A DNA stretch of 64,000 nt, from contig CASEVY010000010.1 of assembly GCA_949291515.1 (NCBI GenBank), positions 124,001-188,000 of the forward strand. The letters run 5' to 3'. The notes below the pieces were generated by a model, which did not search any database, was not told where the DNA came from, and worked only from the letters and a program-made list of their open reading frames with translations. The stretch is from an uncultured bacterium (GTDB lineage: Bacteria > Elusimicrobiota > Elusimicrobia > Elusimicrobiales > Elusimicrobiaceae). Numbering within the stretch: position 1 is the stretch's first letter; every line of letters begins with the position of its first letter. A program made the translations under genes and the position numbers. Shown here in pieces: positions 27,199 to 35,018 of this stretch.

Positions 27199-27666
27199 AT
27201 GTATAGTTCTCAAGAAAAAGCTTTTTTAGGACATATATCCCAAAACATTACTATTAAGACTGATGCGCTTTATGAAAATGCTATAAAACATAATTTTCAA
27301 AACAATAATTTGACAGTCAATTTTGGGAAATTGCCAAGTAAAACCGTAAGGAAAATTGAGAAACAAACAGGAGAATCATTAAAAGGCTTCGTTTTTAAAA
27401 TGGATGGAGAATCAGTATTTCATGCACTAAGCGGACACGGTGAATATAAGGAAATTGAATCGGGACAAGTTGTAATAGATAAGAAAAGACTTAGGCTAAT
27501 TCCCCATATTGTATGGAAATTTGACAGGGTATCTTTGGAAAATAAAAAAAACGGTATGCGTCGGTTAAAATTTCAGAAGAAAATAGGGCATCATTTCACC
27601 GAGATTGTAACAATCGGTAAGAAAAAGAAGCATTTATTGTTTAAAACTTTTTATGGAAAGCAATAA
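27199..27666 (+). CDS. PBECR-like phage nuclease domain (intact ORF, C-terminal part of a broken head protein)
   Basis: About 155 codons from ATG 27199 in the same frame as the ERYGCQC segment upstream. Motifs HALSGHGEYKE, KIGHHFTEIVTIG and LLFKTFYGKQ match the phage Barnase-EndoU-ColicinE5/D-RelE-like (PBECR) nuclease superfamily, whose catalytic His and Thr/Tyr lie in such places. These domains are usually fused to phage head proteins. There is no Shine-Dalgarno before the internal ATG, so it may not be translated. AT-rich relative to the chromosome. The predicted small RNA converges on its 3' end. Confidence 0.5.
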   Translation: MYSSQEKAFLGHISQNITIKTDALYENAIKHNFQNNNLTVNFGKLPSKTVRKIEKQTGESLKGFVFKMDGESVFHALSGHGEYKEIESGQVVIDKKRLRLIPHIVWKFDRVSLENKKNGMRRLKFQKKIGHHFTEIVTIGKKKKHLLFKTFYGKQ

Positions 27667-27780
27667 AAAAGGAACTTATCAGACAAGGCAAAAAGCCTTT
27701 TCAAAGGTTAAAACCTATCCCATAAGTTCCCTGCATGCAGGTATGGCTCGCACATACTCGTACATTTAAGTACCGCATCC
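27665..27780 (-). ncRNA. Predicted structured small RNA (about 116 nt)
   Basis: On the minus strand a canonical promoter is followed by a stretch with several hairpins: GTAC..GTAC (27761-27774 region), GTATG / CATAC, CCTG / CAGG (in the palindrome 27730-27741), then a 9-bp stem ATAAGTTCC / GGAACTTAT (27722-27730 with 27671-27679) enclosing two smaller hairpins (AGGT / ACCT and AAGGC / GCCTT) and ending in six T (27665-27670), an intrinsic terminator. No reading frame of note lies on this strand. I do not recognise the RNA family. It converges tail to tail with the PBECR ORF. Confidence 0.6.
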
Positions 27781-27786
27781 AAAGAT

Positions 27787-27815
27787 AGTATAGCTAAAAA
27801 ACAATGAAATTTCAA
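27787..27815 (-). promoter_or_regulatory. Sigma-70-type promoter of the small RNA
   Basis: Minus strand: TTGAAA (27810-27815), 17-base spacer, TATACT (27787-27792). Predicted start near 27780. Confidence 0.75.
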
Positions 27816-27839
27816 CGGATTTTAAATTAAATCAATAAG

Positions 27840-28118
27840 GAAAAGGACCTTCGTTTAACAATATTAACTTGGGCAAAGAAAAGCCCCTCCGGCGGTCCAC
27901 CTCAATGGCGGGGCGGGAAGGGCTACTTTTGGATCCATTCGGCGTACTGGAACAAATCTAGGGCGGAACAGGCCCGCTACTAGTGTACCTGGTAAAAACG
28001 CAAAAAACAAGGCCCAATTTAATGTTTTTGATTTTATCAAGGTTTTAAACACTCCTTACTACGGCGGCATTGTCGGCGGCGTTGCAGCCGATAATTTGCG
28101 CAAGGAGAAAAGATAAAT
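27840..28118 (+). other. Probable decayed coding DNA (no intact gene)
   Basis: One frame is open from about 27870 to the stop at 28114-28116 and ends VLNTPYYGGIVGGVAADNLR (28032-28101) plus KEKR, which looks protein-like, but there is no start codon and other frames break up. AAGGAG at the end (28102-28107) could be a ribosome site for the next broken frame. I do not recognise a family. Likely part of the prophage remnant. Confidence 0.35.
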
Positions 28119-28364
28119 ATGCCCGTTGATGAAAACTAAAATTACGAGATATCGCAAGGCCCGGAGTTCTGCCAAGACGACAGAGATCAAAGTATAAACA
28201 TTTTAGCATCACAAATGGACGAAGAATTAAACTATATGGCGAGCTTAAAAAAGGCATACCCTCAAAATCAAGATGGTATCAAGGTAAATCTACAAAAAAA
28301 ATCCCCGGATTTCGCACATCCCGCGTACAAATCGGGGGCCACGTCCAGGGTAATAATAATATAG
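28119..28364 (+). pseudogene. Broken small ORF with in-frame TAA
   Basis: ATG 28119 has AAGGAG 12 bases upstream, but codon 7 is TAA (28137-28139). The same frame then stays open for 74 codons (segments PEFCQDDRDQSINILASQ and YMASLKKAYPQNQDGIKV) to TAG 28362-28364. A second frame is also open over about 28140-28522. No family recognised. The pattern suits a decayed phage gene. Confidence 0.35.
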
Positions 28365-28500
28365 TTAATAATGGCCGAAAAATCAAGCCTAAATTTAATT
28401 TTATGGACTTTGCCATACTTCTTCAGCGCCCCTTAAACCTTGGCTATAACGGGGAAATTATATTTAACAATTTAAAAAAGAGAGGCGTAAGAGGAAAAAT

Positions 28501-28713
28501 ACATTTCAATCCGCATCATTAGTAAAGCCTTATAAAACCAATCCTAAAAAGCACTCACAAAAGCAGGTGGAACAGATAGTAAATTCTATTAAGGAATTTC
28601 GCTTTAACAATCCTTTGCTTATAGACGAAAACAATGAACTTATCGCGGGGCACGTACGCCTTTTGGCTGCCCGCAAGCTCAAAAAGAGATTAAGGGATTG
28701 TAATTACAAGTAA
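28501..28713 (+). pseudogene. ParB/Srx-like N-terminal domain fragment
   Basis: The frame ending at TAA 28711-28713 contains VKPYKTNPKKHSQKQVEQIV and FNNPLLIDENNELIAGHVR then LLAARKL, the core of ParB-like N-terminal domains common in phage DNA methylases and partition proteins. No start codon is present and the domain is cut after AARKL. It shares the island with the other phage-like remnants. Confidence 0.75.
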
Positions 28714-28781
28714 AACTATTTTTTAAATATACTTATGGGTATATAAAAACCCTCTACCATTAACAAGCGGAGAGTTCTTAA

Positions 28782-28802
28782 TTTACTACATTTTTTACTA
28801 CA
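28782..28802. repeat. Two 9-base direct repeats beside tRNA-Arg
   Basis: TTTACTACA at 28782-28790 and 28794-28802 (12-base period), 15 bases from the tRNA 3' end. They could be leftover integrase arm sites, but this is a guess. The rest of 28714-28816 shows nothing I can support. Confidence 0.5.
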
Positions 28803-28816
28803 CTATCGTATAAAAC

Positions 28817-28891
28817 TGGTGCGCCCAGCGGGAATCGAACCTGCACCAACGGCTTCGGAGGCCGCTATTCTATCCATTGAACTATGGGCGC
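28817..28891 (-). tRNA. tRNA-Arg (CCG), CCA encoded
   Basis: Minus strand: acceptor GCGCCCA / TGGGCGC, discriminator A, then CCA (28817-28819). Anticodon loop CTCCGAA with CCG. The only complete tRNA in the window with an encoded CCA; the phage-like island lies on its 3' side. Confidence 0.96.
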
Positions 28892-29037
28892 TCTTATTCA
28901 ATTTTACCATTTTATAAAGACTCATTTGTACATCGCCCACAAAACGCATAAACGGCCCCTTTGGCAAAAATCCCTTTCCCATACTTTTCCGCCTTGTTTT
29001 TTATGATATAATCTCTGTATCGTATGACGGAGGAAAT

Positions 29038-29916
29038 ATGAAAGGCATTATCCTTGCCGGCGGAACGGGCAGCCGTCTTTTTCCGGCTACTTTCGCGGTG
29101 TCAAAACAGCTTATTCCCGTTTATGACAAGCCGATGGTTTATTATCCGCTTTCGGTACTTATGCTGGCGGGTATCAGGGATATTGCGCTTATTTCCACTC
29201 CGCGCGATTTGCCCGCTTTCAAGGCGCTTTTTGGCGACGGGCGGGAACTGGGCCTTAATTTTACTTACATAGAACAGCCCCGTCCGCAGGGTATAGCGCA
29301 GGCTTTTGTCTTGGCGGAGGATTTTATCGCGGGCGATAATGTCGCTTTGATATTGGGCGATAATATCTTTTACGGGTCGGGTTTGGAAGATATGCTCTTG
29401 CGCGCGGCCGCGCTTAAAGAGGGGGCGGAGATTTTCGCTTCCAGAGTTAACAATCCCGCGGCTTACGGCGTTATCGGTTTTGACGATAAAGGCAAGCCGG
29501 CGCAGATAACGGAAAAGCCTTCAAAGCCGGCCTCGCCTTGGGCTGTTACGGGGCTTTATTTTTACGATGGCCGAGTATCCCAAATAGCGCGCGGGCTTAA
29601 ATTTTCGGCGCGCGGCGAACTTGAAATAACCGACATCAACAATGCCTATCTTAAAAAGGGCCTTATGCGTGTTAATTTTATGGAGCGCGGCATAGCTTGG
29701 CTTGATACGGGTACGCACGAGGATTTGATAAAGGCGTCCACTTTCATAGAGAGCATAGAAACCCGCCAAGGCATCAAGACGGCCTGTCTTGAGGCTATCG
29801 CCTTTGAAAAGGGCTGGATAGACCGCGCCGCTCTGCTCAAGCGCGCCGAGGGTATGAAAGGCACTCCTTACGGGGATTATCTTTTAAACTGCGACGCCGA
29901 GGGCTTATGGAAATAA
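29038..29916 (+). CDS. rfbA: Glucose-1-phosphate thymidylyltransferase
   Basis: The 292-residue protein has the nucleotidyltransferase signature MKGIILAGGTGSRLFPAT, then YYPLSVLMLAGIRDI, NVALILGDNIFYG and VNFMERGIAWLDTGTHEDL. It makes dTDP-glucose from glucose-1-phosphate and dTTP, step one of the dTDP-rhamnose pathway. GGAGG precedes the start, and rfbC overlaps the stop by 10 bases. Confidence 0.97.
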   Translation: MKGIILAGGTGSRLFPATFAVSKQLIPVYDKPMVYYPLSVLMLAGIRDIALISTPRDLPAFKALFGDGRELGLNFTYIEQPRPQGIAQAFVLAEDFIAGDNVALILGDNIFYGSGLEDMLLRAAALKEGAEIFASRVNNPAAYGVIGFDDKGKPAQITEKPSKPASPWAVTGLYFYDGRVSQIARGLKFSARGELEITDINNAYLKKGLMRVNFMERGIAWLDTGTHEDLIKASTFIESIETRQGIKTACLEAIAFEKGWIDRAALLKRAEGMKGTPYGDYLLNCDAEGLWK

Positions 29917-30473
29917 TGGAAGAATTTTTAAACGGCGCCAAACTGCTTAGGCCGCGTATTTTTAAGGACGCGCGCGGCTGTTTTTTTGAGAGTTACAATC
30001 AAAAAACTTTCTCCGAGCTTGGCATAAACGCGCGGTTCGTACAGGATAACGAGTCTTATTCCGCGCGCGGCGTTTTGAGGGGATTGCACTTTCAAAAAGG
30101 GGAACACTGCCAAGCCAAACTGCTTAGAGTGCTTGAGGGTTTGATAGAAGACGTAATAGTGGACTTGCGCTTGGGCAGCCCGAGTTTCGGGCATTTCAAA
30201 AAAATAACTTTAAACGGGGAAGATGGTTTGACCCTTTTTGTGCCGCGGGGGTTTGCGCACGGTTTTTTGGTTTTAAGCGCCGGCGCGAAAGTATTTTACA
30301 AATGCGATAATTTTTATAATCCCGCCTCTGAGGGCGGCATAAGGTTTGACGATCCATCTTTAAATATCGATTGGAGCTTATCCGGTATTGAGCCTTATGT
30401 AAGCGATAAGGACTCCGCCCTAAATTCTTTTGAGGATTACAAAAAGAACCCGATATTCAGTTATGGAAAATAA
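29907..30473 (+). CDS. rfbC: dTDP-4-dehydrorhamnose 3,5-epimerase
   Basis: A 188-residue cupin-fold protein with the family motifs: RIFKDARGCFFESYNQ, FVQDNESYSARGVLRGLHFQ, EDVIVDLRLGSPSFG, VPRGFAHGFLVLS and FYNPASEGGIRFDDP. It epimerises dTDP-4-dehydro-6-deoxyglucose. A second ATG at 29916 could also be the start. It overlaps rfbA and rfbB, so the three are one operon. Confidence 0.96.
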   Translation: MEIMEEFLNGAKLLRPRIFKDARGCFFESYNQKTFSELGINARFVQDNESYSARGVLRGLHFQKGEHCQAKLLRVLEGLIEDVIVDLRLGSPSFGHFKKITLNGEDGLTLFVPRGFAHGFLVLSAGAKVFYKCDNFYNPASEGGIRFDDPSLNIDWSLSGIEPYVSDKDSALNSFEDYKKNPIFSYGK

Positions 30474-31491
30474 ATTTGAAAGGAATATTTTGGTAACCGG
30501 CGGTGCGGGCTTTATAGGCTCTAACCTTATTTGTCTGCTCGCGCGTAAATACAAAAATTACCGCATAATAAATTTGGATAAACTTACCTATGCGGCCGAT
30601 TTGAACAACTTAAAAGAAGTTTCGTCTTTGGATAATTATGTTTTTATCAAAGGCGATATATGCGACGAGGTTTTGGTAAAAGACATTTTTAGGCGATACG
30701 GCATTGACGGCGTATTTCACTTGGCGGCGTGTTCGCATGTGGATAACTCGATAAAGAGCCCGAGGGAATTTATCAAGACCAATATAGAGGGCAGTTTTAA
30801 TCTTCTTTCCGCGGCATACGAGGCGTGGCACAAAGGCCCTTTTGAAGTTAAAGAAAGTTTTCGCCAAGCGCGGTTTCATTTGGTGTCTACCGATGAGGTC
30901 TACGGTTCTTGCGACAGCGGCCTTTTTACTGAAAGTTCCCGCTTTGAGCCCAATTCGCCCTACAGCGCCAGCAAAGCCTCGGCCGATTTGATAGCCCGCT
31001 CTTACGTAAAAACTTTCGGGCTTAATGTTACGATAAGCAATTGCTCCAACAATTTCGGGCCGTGCCAGCACGGCGAGAAGTTTATCCCCACCGTAATACG
31101 CTGCGCCTTAAACGGGGAAAGCATACCCGTCTACGGCGACGGCGGCAATATCAGGGATTGGCTGTATGTGCAGGACCACTGCCAAGCATTGGATTTGATT
31201 TTCCATAAAGCTAAAGCGGGCGAAACTTACAATATCGGCGCGGGCAACGAGCTTGATAATCTTACTTTGGCAAAACGCCTTTGCGCTTTGCTTCAAGGTT
31301 TTAGGCCGAGCGGGGGGGATTATTCCAAGTTGATAAAATTCGTCGCTGACAGGCCTGGCCACGACAGACGCTACGGCATAGACTATTCCAAAATAAAAAC
31401 GGATTTGGGCTGGCGCCCCGGCACACCCTTTAACGAGGCGCTTGAACATACCGTAAAGTGGTATATAAACAAATACGGGAAACTTTCCTAA
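30463..31491 (+). CDS. rfbB: dTDP-glucose 4,6-dehydratase
   Basis: About 342 residues from ATG 30463, which overlaps the rfbC stop by 11 bases; the frame open from 30430 is an upstream extension. SDR fold: NILVTGGAGFIGSNLI, FHLAACSHVDNSI, VSTDEVYGSC, and the catalytic Tyr-Lys in NSPYSASKASADL. It makes dTDP-4-dehydro-6-deoxyglucose. No rfbD reductase follows; a NhaC gene on the other strand ends the cluster, so the last step is encoded elsewhere or another sugar is made. Confidence 0.97.
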   Translation: MENKFERNILVTGGAGFIGSNLICLLARKYKNYRIINLDKLTYAADLNNLKEVSSLDNYVFIKGDICDEVLVKDIFRRYGIDGVFHLAACSHVDNSIKSPREFIKTNIEGSFNLLSAAYEAWHKGPFEVKESFRQARFHLVSTDEVYGSCDSGLFTESSRFEPNSPYSASKASADLIARSYVKTFGLNVTISNCSNNFGPCQHGEKFIPTVIRCALNGESIPVYGDGGNIRDWLYVQDHCQALDLIFHKAKAGETYNIGAGNELDNLTLAKRLCALLQGFRPSGGDYSKLIKFVADRPGHDRRYGIDYSKIKTDLGWRPGTPFNEALEHTVKWYINKYGKLS

Positions 31492-31492
31492 A

Positions 31493-32839
31493 TTAGTTCG
31501 CGGGTGATTCTTCCTTTTTCTTTTTGAACGGGACCCTTATTTTCTGCGGGTAACCCAGCCAAATGGCAACCAAGGTGCCAAGCCCCAAAAGCAAAGGATA
31601 ATAAAGATATTTCATAATGGCGACGGGCGTAAGCGAAGCCAAAGTCGCGGCCATAAGCAGCTGCGCGCCATAGGGTATAAGGCCCTGCACGAAGCAGGAA
31701 AAAATATCCAGTATGCTTGCCGAACGGCTTGCCGGTATTTTGAAGTTATGCGCTATGTCTTTTGCTATCGGGCCGGACATAAGCAAAGCTATGGTATTGT
31801 TTGCCGTACATAGATTGGCGAAACTTACCAAAGCCGCTATGCTTAGTTCCGCCGCTTTTTTTGATTTGATGTTTTTTGTAAGTTTTTCAATAATCCAAGC
31901 CATACCGCCGTTGATGCGTATGGTTTCCAGCATACCGCCCGCAAGCAGGGTTACTATAATCAACTCGCCCATGCCGACAATGCCTTTGCCCATAGCCTGC
32001 GTCCAGCCCCAAATGGAGAAGGAAGAAGTGGCCAAGCCTGTAAGGCCCGCCAGCACCGTTCCGCCGGCTAGTACCAGCATTACGTTCAGGCCCGATACCG
32101 CCGCGCCCAGCACTATTACATAGGGCAGAACTTTAAGCCATTGTACGTCCTGCAGCTGATAAGGTATCTGCGAAGCCGAGGCCGAAAAATAATACAGCAC
32201 CGCCGTTATCGCCGCGAATGGCAGAACTATTAAGAAGTTCGTTTTAAATTTATCCGACATTTTACAGCCCTGCGTTCGCGTCGCGGCTATTGTCGTATCG
32301 GAAATAAAGGAAAGATTGTCGCCGAACATTGCCCCGCTGACTATCACCGCCGTCATTAAAGCGGGGTTAAGCCCCGTTTTTGCGGCTATGCCCGCAGCCA
32401 CCGGCACCAAAGCGACTATTGTCCCTACTGAGGTGCCAACCGATACTGAAACGAAACACGCCGCCAAGAACAGCCCCGGCGCCAGCAAAGCGGGCGGCAG
32501 CAGAGAAAGCGTCAAATTGACAGTCGCGTCCACCGCGCCCATATCTTTAGTCGTCTGCGCGAACGCGCCCGCCATTATAAATATCAGCACCATAAACAGC
32601 ACATTAGCATTGGCCGCGCCTTGGCAAAATACTTCAATCTTATGCTGTATATTGCCGCCTTTTATCATCGCTATCCCTACGGCCGAGGCCAAAAGGAAGG
32701 CCACGGTAATGGGCATTTTATAAAAATCGCCCGCTATTATCGATACCGCCAAATAGGAAAGCAGAAACACCGCCAAAGGCGCAAGCGCTTTATAATTGGG
32801 TTTTATGGGTTTGTTTGAAGAAATATTTGTTTCGTCCAT
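31493..32839 (-). CDS. NhaC-family Na+/H+ antiporter
   Basis: A 448-residue polytopic membrane protein. The family stretch VIVSGAMFGDNLSFISDTTIAATRTQGC is present (positions about 185-215), with FVSVSVGTSVGTIVALVPVA before it. It exports Na+ for protons. The gene is convergent with rfbB, their stops 1 base apart. Its likely role is sodium homeostasis, together with the AGCS symporter. Confidence 0.85.
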   Translation of the reverse strand: MDETNISSNKPIKPNYKALAPLAVFLLSYLAVSIIAGDFYKMPITVAFLLASAVGIAMIKGGNIQHKIEVFCQGAANANVLFMVLIFIMAGAFAQTTKDMGAVDATVNLTLSLLPPALLAPGLFLAACFVSVSVGTSVGTIVALVPVAAGIAAKTGLNPALMTAVIVSGAMFGDNLSFISDTTIAATRTQGCKMSDKFKTNFLIVLPFAAITAVLYYFSASASQIPYQLQDVQWLKVLPYVIVLGAAVSGLNVMLVLAGGTVLAGLTGLATSSFSIWGWTQAMGKGIVGMGELIIVTLLAGGMLETIRINGGMAWIIEKLTKNIKSKKAAELSIAALVSFANLCTANNTIALLMSGPIAKDIAHNFKIPASRSASILDIFSCFVQGLIPYGAQLLMAATLASLTPVAIMKYLYYPLLLGLGTLVAIWLGYPQKIRVPFKKKKEESPAN

Positions 32840-32935
32840 ATCAATAAAAAAACCAAGCCGGACACTCGGTTTAAAAGAAAGTAAAAATCAATAGTTTACT
32901 TATATATTATATAAAATACGGAAGATAGTTACATC

Positions 32936-32955
32936 TGGCGGAACAGCCTCCGCCA
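32936..32955 (+). other. Hairpin upstream of the alternative sigma gene
   Basis: TGGCGGA (32936-32942) and TCCGCCA (32949-32955) form a perfect stem with loop ACAGCC. No T run follows. It lies 15 bases upstream of the -35 box and could be a protein binding site. Confidence 0.5.
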
Positions 32956-32970
32956 CGAGGATACACCCCT

Positions 32971-33000
32971 TTTACAATACTCTTAAATATGTAGTATGAT
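32971..33000 (+). promoter_or_regulatory. Promoter of the alternative sigma gene
   Basis: TTTACA (32971-32976), 18-base spacer, TATGAT (32995-33000). The expected transcription start coincides with the ATG at 33007. Confidence 0.65.
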
Positions 33001-33006
33001 ATAAAT

Positions 33007-34128
33007 ATGGAAGAAAAAGGCGTAGACTCTACAAACGAGTATTTTAAGAATATAAGTTCACTCGTCAAGAAAATAGACAGGGAACAGGAAGGCGCGCTTT
33101 GGAAAAAGGCCAAAGCCGGCGATAAGGACGCGCGCGAAAAGCTGGTGCAAATGCATCTGAGGCTCGTTATCCCGACCGCCAAACGCTTTGCGAGAAGCGG
33201 TATGGACCTGATGGACTTGGTGGAGGAGGGAAATCTCGGGCTTTTGCAGGCGATAGACAAATTTGATCCTTCCAAAGGTTTTCGTTTTTCGACCTACGCC
33301 ATACACTGGATAGAACAATATATCCGCCGCGCGGTGGAAGAGCAAAGCGGCACGATAAAAATCCCTTCGCACGCTTGGGACAATATGCGCCTTTGGGGCA
33401 AGACTTGGGATAAACTTAAACAGAAGCTCGGCCGCGAACCGAGCCTTAAGGAAATGGCTTCGGAGATGAATATCTCGGCCAGACAGGTCCGCTCGATATT
33501 GGATACTTTAAGCGCGGCTTACAGCGTGGATTCTCTTTCTTCGGCGCTGAGCGAGGAAGAGGATATGACTTTGGAAGATACGATAACCGATTACGGCAAA
33601 GGCAATCCCGATAATCTGGTTACGGACGCGGCGGCCAATAAGGAGCTTTTGGCGATATTGGACGAAATCAATCCGCGCGATAAAGAGATTTTGATTATGC
33701 GCTACGGCATCGCTTCGGAGGAGCCTCTTACTTTGGCGGAAGTATCGCAGAAGCTGGGCATTTCCAGGGAGCGGGTCAGACAGATAGAAGAGCGCGCTGT
33801 CAGGACGGTGCGCAAGAAAGCCGAGCAGCTCGGCCTCTTTGAATTTGCCGAGATGGACCACAGCACGAAAAAAGTTCATACGGGTTTGGACATAAAAGAA
33901 AAGACCAATATTTTGGGCGACGCGATTTCGGTCTACAATCCCAAAGCCACCAAGCTGATGAAGATAAAAGCCGCGGCTAAAAAAGCGGCCGAGCGAAAGT
34001 CCGGCAAAGCTAAGGCCAAGGTCGGGGCCAAGAAAACTGCCGCCAAGAAAGCGGAAGTTAAGAAAAGTAAAGCGGCTGCGGCGAAGAAGTCCGTCGTCAA
34101 AAAGACAAATAAAGGCAGGAAGAAATGA
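33007..34128 (+). CDS. Sigma-70 family RNA polymerase sigma factor with Lys/Ala-rich C-terminal tail
   Basis: A 373-residue protein. Sigma region 1.2/2 begins with NEYFKNISSLVKKIDREQEG; region 2 has LRLVIPTAKRFARSGMDLMD and FDPSKGFRFSTYAIHWIEQYI; region 3 has LGREPSLKEMASEMNI; region 4 has EILIMRYGI and [19 protein letters not shown]. This looks like a group 2/RpoS-type factor, distinct from the rpoD below. The last about 60 residues are a Lys/Ala-rich tail (repeats of AAKKA and KKTAAKK) resembling histone H1 tails and absent in normal sigma factors. The ATG is at the expected transcription start, no Shine-Dalgarno. Followed by apt with a 4-base overlap. Confidence 0.93.
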   Translation: MEEKGVDSTNEYFKNISSLVKKIDREQEGALWKKAKAGDKDAREKLVQMHLRLVIPTAKRFARSGMDLMDLVEEGNLGLLQAIDKFDPSKGFRFSTYAIHWIEQYIRRAVEEQSGTIKIPSHAWDNMRLWGKTWDKLKQKLGREPSLKEMASEMNISARQVRSILDTLSAAYSVDSLSSALSEEEDMTLEDTITDYGKGNPDNLVTDAAANKELLAILDEINPRDKEILIMRYGIASEEPLTLAEVSQKLGISRERVRQIEERAVRTVRKKAEQLGLFEFAEMDHSTKKVHTGLDIKEKTNILGDAISVYNPKATKLMKIKAAAKKAAERKSGKAKAKVGAKKTAAKKAEVKKSKAAAAKKSVVKKTNKGRKK

Positions 34129-34646
34129 AAGACAACAGCAATTTATTAAAGGTTTTGCGCGACGTTAAGGATTTCCCCAAGCCCGGCATTATATTTAAGG
34201 ATATAACGCCGCTTTTGGCGGACGGCTCTTTATTTAAGCAGGTAATTGATTCTTTTGCCGAGGAGTGTTCGGGCAAAGGGATAACGAAAGTTGTCGGGAT
34301 AGAATCGAGGGGTTTTATTTTCGGTTCGGCCTTGGCTTATGCTTTGGGGGTCGGTTTTGTGCCGGCCAGGAAGAAGGGCAAGCTGCCGTATAAAACTATT
34401 TCGGCCTCGTTCGCGCTGGAATACGGTACCGACATAATAGAGATGCACGAAGACGCTTTGACGGCTTCCGATAAAGTGGTGATAGTGGACGATTTGCTTG
34501 CTACCGGCGGCACTGCGAACGCGGCGATAGAATTGGTTAGCCGTTTGGGTGCGGAAGTGGCATTTTGCGCTTTTGTCTGCGAGTTAGGTTTCTTGGGCGG
34601 CGGCGCGAAGTTAAAAAAGCCGTATAAATCTTTGCTTCCTTTATAA
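34125..34646 (+). CDS. apt: Adenine phosphoribosyltransferase
   Basis: A 173-residue protein with IIFKDITPLLADGSLF, GIESRGFIFGSALAYALG and the PRPP-binding VVIVDDLLATGGTANAAIEL. It makes AMP from adenine and PRPP. The start overlaps the sigma gene's stop by 4 bases (ATGA), so it is co-transcribed with the sigma factor. Confidence 0.97.
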   Translation: MKDNSNLLKVLRDVKDFPKPGIIFKDITPLLADGSLFKQVIDSFAEECSGKGITKVVGIESRGFIFGSALAYALGVGFVPARKKGKLPYKTISASFALEYGTDIIEMHEDALTASDKVVIVDDLLATGGTANAAIELVSRLGAEVAFCAFVCELGFLGGGAKLKKPYKSLLPL

Positions 34647-34662
34647 ATGATTTTTACGTTTT

Positions 34663-34699
34663 GAACCCGCGCGGGATAAAAATTCCGCGCGGTTTTTTG
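34663..34699 (+). terminator. Intrinsic terminator after apt
   Basis: Imperfect GC-rich stem (CCGCGCGGG with CCGCGCGG), loop of about 9, then TTTTTTG. Confidence 0.8.
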
Positions 34700-34888
34700 T
34701 TTGTAAAATATTTAAATAAATTGGAACGCCGGGAAAGTCACAATGAAGAAAAACTAGTATTTTTTGGTCTTTCAGTTTATATAAAAGATAAAAATTTTTG
34801 ACTGCTTTTCTTGTTGTTTTTTAATAAGTCGCACAGACAGAAAGATGGGCTGCTTGTTATGCCGTACGTCGAGTGTTTTTCAAAAAGC

Positions 34889-34917
34889 AAAAACAGCTTG
34901 ACTGTTTTTTTTTTTTT
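34889..34917 (+). terminator. Second terminator-like hairpin and 15-T run
   Basis: AACAG / CTGTT with loop CTTGA followed by a very long T run. The 34700-35018 interval is AT-rich with no gene I can support. Confidence 0.55.
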
Positions 34918-35018
34918 GATAAATTTAATTCACAAATCGGCCTGCAAAGTATGAGATATCTATGTTTTATCTTAGGTTAGTTTAAACGGGCCGATGGACT
35001 ATAGAGGAGAGAAAAAGG

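Noticed and set aside
27665-27780. Small RNA as tracrRNA or CRISPR-linked RNA
   Set aside because: No cas gene or repeat array is in the window, so there is no support.
27864-28052. Minus-strand 62-codon open frame
   Set aside because: No ribosome site, low-complexity Pro/Arg translation, lies in decayed DNA.
26200-28820. att direct repeat of the tRNA-Arg 3' end at the far side of the island
   Set aside because: I looked for GGTGCGCCCAGCGGG near lysS and in the island and saw no second copy.
34700-35018. Riboswitch before the Cys-rich gene
   Set aside because: AT-rich with one simple hairpin and T run; no conserved aptamer pattern seen.
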